IMG/VR virus record: IMGVR_UViG_3300042923_001240
Coordinates: 1 to 29,011 of that record
DNA: 29,011 nucleotides
Origin: a virus
Strand: one strand, 5' to 3'
A program made the translations under genes and the position numbers. Below the pieces are notes generated by a model. It saw only the letters and a program-made list of their open reading frames with translations. It ran no database searches and had not been told where the DNA came from. Below, one piece after another: positions 8,329 through 13,706 of the stretch; positions within the stretch are counted from its first letter, which is position 1, and each line of letters begins with the position of its first letter.

Positions 8329-8958
8329 TTAATCTTTAGACGAATATATTTCTCGCATTTTTAATACAAGAGATTTTTCTTCCTCAGTTAAAATTAATTC
8401 TATTTTTTGGTCAAATGCTTGCACTATACGAGTAGAATGCATATTAAACTTATAATTTTTAGATAAAACTCTTCTAGGTATTATTTCTTGATCGAAATCA
8501 TTTACCACTCTAAGTCCAAATGGAACAGATCCATCAATAATGGACTGCAAGTGCTCTTCTACCCTTTTAGTGCGGCACACTTCGCTGTCTAGCATTCTCT
8601 TAGCTTCTTTTTGCAACCATTCCCAAACACTTTCAGGAATAGAAGCAAATCTATTTTCGAATTGAGGATATAAAAGATCGCTGAATTTGGTTACTTCGAA
8701 TGGTTCTTGTAGTCCATTCCACCGTTTAACAAATTCTGAAGAGACTAATTTGCCTTGTACTCCTGTCATACCCCCGCGAGAACATCCATCTATTGCATTT
8801 GCAGCAGCAATTGCTGCTGCTGTAGATGCATGGTGAATAGAAATATTGCGATTATCTACCAATTTATTGCAAAATTCCAATAAAGTTTCTACTTTTTGTT
8901 TCTTAGCCTCGGTATACAATTCTTCATATATGCCATCATTAATTTGTTTATCAAACAT
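8329..8958 (-). CDS. Unknown phage protein (209 aa)
   Basis: The start is the ATG at 8956-8958. The GGAGG at 8967-8971 overlaps an earlier in-frame ATG, so that longer start is unlikely. The protein is helical, with an alanine-rich stretch, STAAAIAAANAIDGCSRGG (about residues 45-65), a Trp-rich middle (WNGLQEP, SVWEWL) and a charged C-terminus ending LTEEEKSLVLKMREIY. No membrane segment, zinc motif or catalytic signature is visible. It is a single-gene unit between a candidate late promoter (9042-9053) and a strong terminator, next to virion genes, so a late role is likely. Function unknown. Confidence 0.8.
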   Translation of the reverse strand: MFDKQINDGIYEELYTEAKKQKVETLLEFCNKLVDNRNISIHHASTAAAIAAANAIDGCSRGGMTGVQGKLVSSEFVKRWNGLQEPFEVTKFSDLLYPQFENRFASIPESVWEWLQKEAKRMLDSEVCRTKRVEEHLQSIIDGSVPFGLRVVNDFDQEIIPRRVLSKNYKFNMHSTRIVQAFDQKIELILTEEEKSLVLKMREIYSSKD

Positions 8959-9091
8959 AATTTTAGCCTCCATTTAATTTTTATTATTTCCTTGCCTTAA
9001 AGCATTCTTTAGAAACACGCGCACTTTTTTTAAGTGATGTCAATGGAACTGTTTTTCAACAATACTATTGAATTTTATAGTAGCAGTATTA
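8959..9091 (-). other. Leader region of the 209-aa gene with weak hairpins
   Basis: This gene-free stretch holds a candidate late promoter (9042-9053), a small CACTT-T5-AAGTG hairpin and a longer inverted repeat, AATACT...AGTATT, around 9060-9092. The latter may be a weak terminator for the small-gene unit to its right. No tRNA or coding signal seen, apart from a possible frameshifted continuation of the 37-aa frame down to 9040. Confidence 0.5.
9042..9053 (-). promoter_or_regulatory. Candidate late promoter AACA-N6-TT for the 209-aa gene
   Basis: The minus strand reads AACAGTTCCATT. The predicted leader is about 84 bases long and contains the GGAGG site. Confidence 0.42.
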
Positions 9092-9205
9092 TTAAAAATA
9101 TACATAACGCAAACTTTCACTGGAGGGGGGTAACGCAGAAGACTTATCGTCAGACCAATCATATATTGCTATATCGCCAGGTAAAATATCATCAATATTT
9201 TTCAT
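9092..9205 (-). CDS. Small protein, possibly frameshifted (37 aa)
   Basis: The ATG at 9203-9205 has a GGAGG at 9214-9218 with good spacing and begins one base after the stop of the 110-aa gene, so it looks like the third gene of a unit started at 9702-9714. The product begins MKNIDDILPGDIAIYDWSDD and ends at a TAA at 9092. A run of six C on the coding strand (9125-9130) lies mid-gene. Removing one C would join it to a frame running on to a TGA at 9040-9042 (about 54 residues in total, with a plausible VKVCVMYIFNN tail). It could be a real 37-aa protein, a decayed gene or a homopolymer error. Function unknown. Confidence 0.5.
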   Translation of the reverse strand: MKNIDDILPGDIAIYDWSDDKSSALPPSSESLRYVYF

Positions 9206-9206
9206 T

Positions 9207-9539
9207 TTAAAATCCTCCATTAGTTATATCTATTTTTCCATCCATACTCATAAGCTTTTGTTGTTCCTTTAAGGATAGGAACATAGGTCTAAACCATGCT
9301 TGCGGGCAATTATCGTCTATATATTTTAGTGCAATTGGTCTAGCCGATAGTATAATAATTTTTATCATTGGAGCTGAACCGTAATCCTCTTGGGTGTCGT
9401 TCCATCTCCCTTTCATCTCTTTCATAGACTCGTCTTCTATTACTAATTTAACTACGTCTTCTACTTGATTTTCGAACATTCCCTTATTGTGCAAATAATC
9501 CTTTAGCTCGTCTAATAGAGTAGGTAATTTTTTATCCAT
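9207..9539 (-). CDS. Unknown small early-type protein (110 aa)
   Basis: GGGGG at 9549-9553 sits nine bases before the ATG at 9537-9539; an in-frame ATG at 9546-9548 touches that site and is less likely. The sequence starts MDKKLPTLLDELKDYLHNKG, is acidic and helical at first, and has a hydrophobic strand, MIKIIILSARPIALKYI, in the middle. There is no recognisable motif. It is the second gene of a three-gene unit (39, 110 and 37 aa) driven by the early-type box at 9702-9714. The upstream stop codon overlaps its ribosome binding site, suggesting translational coupling. Confidence 0.75.
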   Translation of the reverse strand: MDKKLPTLLDELKDYLHNKGMFENQVEDVVKLVIEDESMKEMKGRWNDTQEDYGSAPMIKIIILSARPIALKYIDDNCPQAWFRPMFLSLKEQQKLMSMDGKIDITNGGF

Positions 9540-9552
9540 TATAATCATCCCC

Positions 9553-9672
9553 CTATAAATTAAATTGCCAGTTTTTCATCATTTCAATTTGTTCGCTAGT
9601 AAATGAGTCGATATTATTATCGCTCAAACATACTTCTAGCATTAATCTAATTAGCTCCTCATTTTCACACAT
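9553..9672 (-). CDS. Small acidic protein (39 aa), first gene of an early-type unit
   Basis: The ATG at 9670-9672 is preceded by GGGGG at 9681-9685 (eight-base spacing). The product is MCENEELIRLMLEVCLSDNN followed by a short helix ending MMKNWQFNL. The TAG stop (9553-9555) overlaps the ribosome binding site of the next gene. It is 30 bases from the early-type promoter box. The ATG at 9677-9679 is out because its frame closes after four codons. Small, acidic and first in an early unit is typical of phage host-takeover proteins, but nothing in the sequence shows its target. Confidence 0.7.
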   Translation of the reverse strand: MCENEELIRLMLEVCLSDNNIDSFTSEQIEMMKNWQFNL

Positions 9673-9701
9673 TATTCATACCCCCTTATCATTCTCACTT
9701 T

Positions 9702-9714
9702 TATAATATATAAC
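9702..9714 (-). promoter_or_regulatory. Early-type promoter box GTTATATATTATA (unit 9672-9092)
   Basis: An exact 13-base box on the minus strand is followed by AAAGTGAGAAT, giving the extended consensus GTTATATATTATANNNRTGA. It lies 13 bases after the glucosaminidase terminator and 30 bases before the first ATG. Confidence 0.8.
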
Positions 9715-9726
9715 CAAAAAGAAATA

Positions 9727-9762
9727 AATATGCAGTATAGCATTTTTGCTATACTGCATATT
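9727..9762 (-). terminator. Terminator after the glucosaminidase gene
   Basis: A 15-bp perfect stem (AATATGCAGTATAGC) with a six-base loop is followed on the minus strand by TTATTTCTTTTT. The stop codon ends three bases before it. Confidence 0.88.
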
Positions 9763-9764
9763 AT

Positions 9765-10187
9765 TCATTCACCAAAACAATCAGTGTATATTTCTCTACA
9801 ACGTCTGATATAAGTTTCTAAGGAATCGCTAAAATATTTACCTTTCTTTAGAGCAATAATATACTCTTCTAGTGTTGTAGCTTGGTCTATCCCATCTGAT
9901 ACATAATATCCTAGATACCTACCAAAATAATCTCCATATTCTTCAAATGTATTAAAATTCATATAATAGTAAGGACCATCTGGTTGTGGTGTATCGTTTT
10001 CTTCTTCTTGAGTTAGACCGCCAAGATTATGGTTAGATGCCTGAAGCTCTGAAGTGAACAAACCGGTTTCATGTGCAAATTGACAATAAATCCATCTCCA
10101 ATTTATATTGCATAGACCTTTCTTTTTAGAAGCAGATTCTGCTGCAATACATGCTATACCAGCGAAATATTCGTTAATAGTTTCCAT
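9765..10187 (-). CDS. Glucosaminidase-type peptidoglycan hydrolase (140 aa)
   Basis: The protein fits the GH73/FlgJ-like glucosaminidase fold in reduced size. RWIYCQFAHETGLFTSEL (about 31-48) holds the catalytic Glu40 in the HETG motif. NHNLGGLTQ (52-60) corresponds to the NNLFGIK-type loop, and FEEYGDYFGRYLGYY to the F-x-S/T-x-E-E-Y-x-x-Y/H region, followed by a closing helix (ETYIRRCREIY). It cleaves beta-1,4 links at GlcNAc in peptidoglycan. There is no signal peptide and no cell-wall binding domain, so it needs a holin or works as a virion-associated or cytoplasmic-pool lysin. The start ATG has AGGTG eight bases upstream. It is a single-gene unit bounded by terminators on both sides. Confidence 0.72.
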   Translation of the reverse strand: METINEYFAGIACIAAESASKKKGLCNINWRWIYCQFAHETGLFTSELQASNHNLGGLTQEEENDTPQPDGPYYYMNFNTFEEYGDYFGRYLGYYVSDGIDQATTLEEYIIALKKGKYFSDSLETYIRRCREIYTDCFGE

Positions 10188-10248
10188 ATCTATTCACCTA
10201 CTTTAATATATTAAGGCTTATTTACCTTATACTAAAGTTATAAAAAAT

Positions 10249-10269
10249 AAAGGAGAATCACTCCCCTTT
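10249..10269 (-). terminator. Terminator enclosing the ankyrin-gene stop codon
   Basis: On the minus strand AAAGGGGAG pairs with CTCCTTT (two-base bulge) around a loop that contains the TGA stop (10258-10260). It is followed by ATTTTTTATAA. Confidence 0.65.
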
Positions 10270-10956
10270 ATTTTCCTTTAATTTAGAATCCAATTTAATT
10301 ATTAGATCTGCAAGTATATCTGTAAAGATTTGAGTATATTGATTTGACATCGTTCTTATAACAGAATAATCATTTACAGATATATCTGCACCTAAATCTA
10401 TTATAATCTTTGTCAATTCATCATCGCATTCAGACTCACAAAGATATACTACTCTTTCAATCAAATATTTTTTCTTACTTTCAATAAAATAATTCACATC
10501 GATTATTTTGTTTTCAAGTAAGAATTTTATACTTTCTATATCTCTTCCAGATCCGAAACCTGTTTCTAATAATTTTACAATTTCTTCTTTTGGAAGTTCC
10601 ACATTTCTTTCTTGTACTAAGTAAGTTGCTATATCAATTTTACCATTACGTATAGCATGATATAGCATTAATTCTTTTGTTATAGGAGTTTTATTAAGTC
10701 TATCTATGAACTTATAATCTACAAATCTTTTAAAGAAATCCAAAGTGCAATTATCACCACTCATAGCCTCTGCAAGACCTCTAGAATCGGAAACATATTT
10801 AATGACTTTCTCTACATCATCTAGCCTATTGTCATTCAAAAAAACGGCTATAGTATTATAAAATGTATAAATATTTTCTCCACTAATACTAAGCTTATTT
10901 GTTAATATTTTCTTAGATATAACTTCATAATCTGCTTTTGGTGCTAATGCAAACAT
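10258..10956 (-). CDS. Ankyrin-repeat-like protein (232 aa)
   Basis: Several segments fit the ankyrin pattern of paired helices and an LL/LGAD turn: LMLYHAIRNGKIDIATYLVQ, ESIKFLLENKIIDVNYF and ELTKIIIDLGADISVNDYS. The N-terminal ~70 residues look helical and repeat-like too but are more diverged. Such proteins bind other proteins; the target here is unknown. The ATG (10954-10956) has AAGGAG upstream and lies 20 bases after the stop of the 182-aa paralogue, so both form one early-type unit starting at 11563-11575. The stop codon is inside the terminator loop. Ankyrin proteins are uncommon in phages and may point to host-factor interference. Confidence 0.65.
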   Translation of the reverse strand: MFALAPKADYEVISKKILTNKLSISGENIYTFYNTIAVFLNDNRLDDVEKVIKYVSDSRGLAEAMSGDNCTLDFFKRFVDYKFIDRLNKTPITKELMLYHAIRNGKIDIATYLVQERNVELPKEEIVKLLETGFGSGRDIESIKFLLENKIIDVNYFIESKKKYLIERVVYLCESECDDELTKIIIDLGADISVNDYSVIRTMSNQYTQIFTDILADLIIKLDSKLKENKGE

Positions 10957-10975
10957 ATCTAGAACTCCTTTGTTT

Positions 10976-11524
10976 TTATTTAAACCCTATGATTGTGTCG
11001 TTTAATTTAAGTTCAGTTAACCTCTCGAAAGATGGAGTATTGATAACAACTTCGGCATTCCAAATAGAAATGCCACGTTCAGTTTTAGGTTTAACAAAGA
11101 AATTTTTATCTATATAGACATCACCTTCTTTAGTTAATAACATTCTATCTCCATCTATAAATTTAAGTCTGAACTCTGATCCTTTTTCATAGCTGCTATA
11201 TGTCACTTTAGATTTATCCCCATCAATAGTAACAAATTCAAATTCTTTTAAAATAGTTTCACAAGACCAAAAATACAAAACAGCGTCGATTTCCATTCTA
11301 GAGCCATCATTATTTATTCCTGTTTCTGTATTATAAATTGAAATGGCTTCTTTTATATCCTTTACATCAATAATTTCTATACTGCCTTTTATGCCTCTCG
11401 TTTCTTGTTCTGCTTGAAATTTTGTAAGGAATAAACATGGAATATTTCTTTCTTTATTGTATGCAAAAGATACAATTTTATTTCCATCCTTATCAGCATT
11501 AATTATTTTTACAATATATAACAT
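10976..11524 (-). CDS. Paralogue A of a four-gene phage family, with extra N-terminal domain (182 aa)
   Basis: The start ATG (11522-11524) has AGGAGG at 11532-11537. A longer open frame upstream runs through the promoter and is not coding. Residues 1-76 form an extra domain (MLYIVKIINADKDGNKIVSF). Residues 77-182 match paralogue B almost end to end: MEIDAVLYF versus MKIEATLYF, KEGDVYIDKNFFVKP versus KEGDVYIDQPFIVKP, and VVINTPSFERL versus VVINTPSIERI. No start signal precedes Met77, so it is one polypeptide and not two genes. The family is unknown to me and no catalytic motif is visible. The first gene of an early-type unit with the ankyrin gene. Confidence 0.8.
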   Translation of the reverse strand: MLYIVKIINADKDGNKIVSFAYNKERNIPCLFLTKFQAEQETRGIKGSIEIIDVKDIKEAISIYNTETGINNDGSRMEIDAVLYFWSCETILKEFEFVTIDGDKSKVTYSSYEKGSEFRLKFIDGDRMLLTKEGDVYIDKNFFVKPKTERGISIWNAEVVINTPSFERLTELKLNDTIIGFK

Positions 11525-11562
11525 TTTAATTCCTCCTAAATTATTTCTTTTGTTCTCACTTT

Positions 11563-11575
11563 TATAATATATAAC
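11563..11575 (-). promoter_or_regulatory. Early-type promoter box (unit 11524-10258)
   Basis: An exact GTTATATATTATA on the minus strand is followed by AAAGTGAGAAC. It is 39 bases before the ATG and 28 bases after the preceding terminator. The leader is nearly the same as that at 16084-16135. Confidence 0.82.
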
Positions 11576-11602
11576 TAAATATCTCTTAGAATGCAAAAAA
11601 GA

Positions 11603-11629
11603 AAAAGGTAAGCGTAATGCTTACCTTTT
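11603..11629 (-). terminator. Terminator after paralogue B
   Basis: An 11-bp stem (AAAAGGTAAGC) with a GTAAT loop is followed on the minus strand by TCTTTTTTGC. The stop codon (11628-11630) overlaps the base of the stem. The same stem sequence recurs at 12411-12435. Confidence 0.85.
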
Positions 11630-11978
11630 ATATTTTATTAGGAATTCCATCTATCTTATTAATAGTAATAGCTACCGATTTGTTTAAAATAGCATGTACT
11701 ATTCTTTCTATAGATGGAGTATTAATAACAACATCGGCTCTCCATTTAAAATTTCCCTGACTGGCTTCTGGTTTTACAATAAATGGTTGATCAATATATA
11801 CATCGCCCTCTTTTGCCAAATGTATTAGATCCCCTTCTGTAAATGAGATTCCAAATTCGGATTCCTTTTTGTAGTCTTTATATACTATTTTAGGTTTGTT
11901 GCCATTTGGTGTGATAAAATCAAATTCATTAAAAATATCCTTATCAGATTTAAAATATAGCGTAGCTTCAATTTTCAT
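11628..11978 (-). CDS. Paralogue B of the four-gene family (116 aa)
   Basis: The ATG at 11976-11978 has AGGAGG nine bases upstream. This is the minimal form of the family: a strand MKIEATLYFKSDKDIFNEFD, a middle KEGDVYIDQPFIVKP, and the hallmark RADVVINTPSIERI followed by a last helix and strand. It is clearly homologous to residues 77-182 of paralogue A and shares the hallmark with C and D. It lies 25 bases after paralogue C, so C and B form one unit. The small alpha/beta size suggests a binding protein; no function can be read from the sequence. Confidence 0.8.
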   Translation of the reverse strand: MKIEATLYFKSDKDIFNEFDFITPNGNKPKIVYKDYKKESEFGISFTEGDLIHLAKEGDVYIDQPFIVKPEASQGNFKWRADVVINTPSIERIVHAILNKSVAITINKIDGIPNKI

Positions 11979-12003
11979 TATAAATTCCTCCTAAATTATT
12001 CAA

Positions 12004-12345
12004 TTAAACCAACTCTAATTTATTGATGACTACATTTGAGATCCCATGCTGAGTTGATATAAACTCGCGCAATTCTTCTATTGATGGAGTGCTAACACTG
12101 AGAGTTCCAATCCATTGTTCACTTTGCTCATCATAAAAGAATTGAATTGGTGTGTCGCAATAGATAGTATCCGTTAATACTAATCGACTAGTATTACGGA
12201 AGTAAACATTACAAAGTTCTTCCGAATAATTATCTAGATGAAGACCAACTGTTGTAGAAAGAATATCACCATTGGCATTCTTGAGTGGATATACATCAAA
12301 TACTAAAGATGGGTTTGGTGTTTTAACGTGGCATAAAATATTCAT
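12004..12345 (-). CDS. Paralogue C of the four-gene family (113 aa)
   Basis: The start ATG at 12343-12345 has AAGGAGG at 12355-12361. The open frame continues upstream through the promoter and is not used. The hallmark here is LSVSTPSIEELREFI, aligned with VVINTPSIERI of B and IVINAPSIEKLKEFI of D. The upstream DTIYCDTPIQFFYD corresponds to the GDVYIDQPFIVKP region. The N-terminus (MNILCHVKTPNPSLVFDVYP) is more diverged. It is the first gene of a unit with B, driven by the early-type box at 12388-12400. Function unknown. Confidence 0.78.
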   Translation of the reverse strand: MNILCHVKTPNPSLVFDVYPLKNANGDILSTTVGLHLDNYSEELCNVYFRNTSRLVLTDTIYCDTPIQFFYDEQSEQWIGTLSVSTPSIEELREFISTQHGISNVVINKLELV

Positions 12346-12387
12346 AATTAAATTCCTCCTTATGATGCAATTTATATTGCTCATATT

Positions 12388-12400
12388 TATAATATATAAC
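12388..12400 (-). promoter_or_regulatory. Early-type promoter box (unit 12345-11628)
   Basis: An exact GTTATATATTATA on the minus strand is followed by AATATGAGCAA. It lies 11 bases downstream of terminator 12411-12435 and 43 bases before the ATG. Confidence 0.82.
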
Positions 12401-12410
12401 TCAAAAAATA

Positions 12411-12435
12411 AAAGGTAAGCATTATGCTTACCTTT
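12411..12435 (-). terminator. Terminator after paralogue D
   Basis: An 11-bp stem AAAGGTAAGCA with a three-base loop is followed on the minus strand by TATTTTTTG. It shares the stem core with the terminator of paralogue B. Confidence 0.85.
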
Positions 12436-12440
12436 GTAAT

Positions 12441-12770
12441 TTATATAGTTGGCAAATTTGGATATGGGGCTAGCCAAATCTCAATATCTGTTTCTATGAT
12501 AAATTCTTTTAATTTTTCAATTGATGGAGCATTTATAACAATAGTACCACTGAAACAAAGTCTAGTATAATCATAATTTAAAACAAAATCTTCATCGACA
12601 AATATATCATCTCTAAAATTAAGTTTGGAGCGCTTCTCAATTATCACGCTTATAAAATGACATCCAGTTTCTAAAGTATAATCTTGATCTAATATAGTTA
12701 TACCTTCAGTATTCAAAGTTTTTAATAGTATTTCTGGATCTTCTTCCATTAATATACATTTAATCTTCAT
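12441..12770 (-). CDS. Paralogue D of the four-gene family (109 aa)
   Basis: The ATG at 12768-12770 has GGAGG at 12779-12783; an upstream in-frame TTG lies on that site and is rejected. Hallmark: GTIVINAPSIEKLKEFI near residues 77-93, preceded by DDIFVDEDFVLNY, the counterpart of GDVYIDQPFIVKP in B. The N-terminus MKIKCILMEEDPEILLKTLN is close in pattern to the start of B. It lies 18 bases after the HNH endonuclease gene and is probably co-transcribed with it. Function unknown. Confidence 0.78.
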   Translation of the reverse strand: MKIKCILMEEDPEILLKTLNTEGITILDQDYTLETGCHFISVIIEKRSKLNFRDDIFVDEDFVLNYDYTRLCFSGTIVINAPSIEKLKEFIIETDIEIWLAPYPNLPTI

Positions 12771-12788
12771 TATTAATTCCTCCAAAAT

Positions 12789-13613
12789 TTATTTAGCAAC
12801 ATAAATCCTTTCCACAATCTGTATTGTATTGCCGTCTTTAAATAAAGCCTGTTCAATTGGGTAATTCCATTTAAACAATCTAGAGTGTAATTTTGCAAAT
12901 GACATATCGGTTAATCTAGCCCATTGCGCAATTGTGAGATTTATATCATTATATTCAATAAATACATTATTGCTACGATTATTCTGTTGAGTAAAATCGT
13001 CTGCCCATCTGCAATTATCAGGACAATAATTTCCATTGACATCTTTGCGGTCTATAGTTAGACCTTCAGGAGGAAACCCCATATCTCTAGCAAATGTAGT
13101 AACGTCATGCCACTCTTTACATACTGATATGCCTCTTGCTCCGTAATACTTATAAGATTTAGAAGTTTCTATATAACATCTTTCCATCATTTTACCCCAT
13201 ATATTATAAATAGAAGTTCCAGCTAATCCATGCTTTGTATTAATCTCTTTATTCAGGCATGTACAAGATGCAGTTCTTCCATTCTTCAAAGATCCTCCTA
13301 ATACAGATACTGTCTCTCCGCAATCGCACTGACAAATCCATTTGCGATTACATGTTGTTTTATTTAGATCTTCTTTAATAACAACTAACCTACCAAATCT
13401 TAATCCTTTTAAATTATCTTTCTTCTCGTGACCACATGATATAGATTTTCCTCTTCTTAAACTATTAGAAGATACTGTTCTTTTTTCTCCACATTCACAT
13501 TGACAAATCCACTTAGACGCTATTCCATTTCCAGATGGAGCAGTTTTATCTAGTTCTATAACAGTCCATTCGCCGAATATTTGCCCGCTTAAATCAATAC
13601 TTTTATTACCCAT
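12789..13613 (-). CDS. HNH homing endonuclease with two zinc-finger repeats (274 aa)
   Basis: Two Cys-rich repeats, KWICQCECGEKRTVSSNSLRR (35-55, with Cys60 and His62) and KWICQCDCGETVSVLGGSLK (91-110, with Cys117 and Cys119), are DNA-binding zinc modules. They are followed by YNIWGKMMERCY and the HNH core: LTIDRKDVNGNYCPDNCRWA (185-204), then QQNNRSNN. This is the layout of phage HNH homing endonucleases, which make a site-specific break and spread by repair. A C-terminal helical segment (228-260, TIAQWARLTDMSFAKLHSRL) may be an additional DNA-reading helix. It directly follows the RNA polymerase gene, a usual target region. The start ATG (13611-13613) has a GGAGG upstream. No promoter of its own is clear, so read-through from the RNA polymerase unit is likely. 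Confidence 0.9.
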   Translation of the reverse strand: MGNKSIDLSGQIFGEWTVIELDKTAPSGNGIASKWICQCECGEKRTVSSNSLRRGKSISCGHEKKDNLKGLRFGRLVVIKEDLNKTTCNRKWICQCDCGETVSVLGGSLKNGRTASCTCLNKEINTKHGLAGTSIYNIWGKMMERCYIETSKSYKYYGARGISVCKEWHDVTTFARDMGFPPEGLTIDRKDVNGNYCPDNCRWADDFTQQNNRSNNVFIEYNDINLTIAQWARLTDMSFAKLHSRLFKWNYPIEQALFKDGNTIQIVERIYVAK

Positions 13614-13640
13614 TTATAAAATCCTCCATAATAATAAAAT

Positions 13641-13667
13641 AAAGAGAAGAGCATTGCTCTTCTCTTT
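13641..13667 (-). terminator. Terminator between RNA polymerase and HNH genes
   Basis: A 12-bp stem (AAAGAGAAGAGC) with a three-base loop is followed on the minus strand by ATTTTATTATTAT. It is about 40 bases after the RNA polymerase stop. Confidence 0.8.
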
Positions 13668-13706
13668 TATAACTTCATTATTATGATATATGCTTAAAAA
13701 TTATAA

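Noticed and set aside
10963-10974. AACA-N6-TT match before the ankyrin gene
   Set aside because: The predicted start would leave a leader of about seven bases and exclude the AAGGAG box, which is itself part of the match. The gene is explained by co-transcription with paralogue A.
11525-11596. Longer N-terminus for paralogue A, and likewise for paralogue C (12346-12477)
   Set aside because: These extensions translate the promoter box, leader and terminator. The downstream ATG codons have near-perfect AGGAGG or AAGGAGG sites.
13671-13694. A variant early-type box (minus strand GCATATATCATAATAATGA) between the RNA polymerase and HNH genes
   Set aside because: It has several mismatches and lies upstream of the 13641-13667 terminator, so transcripts starting there would be stopped before the HNH gene. 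The other boxes all lie after the terminator.
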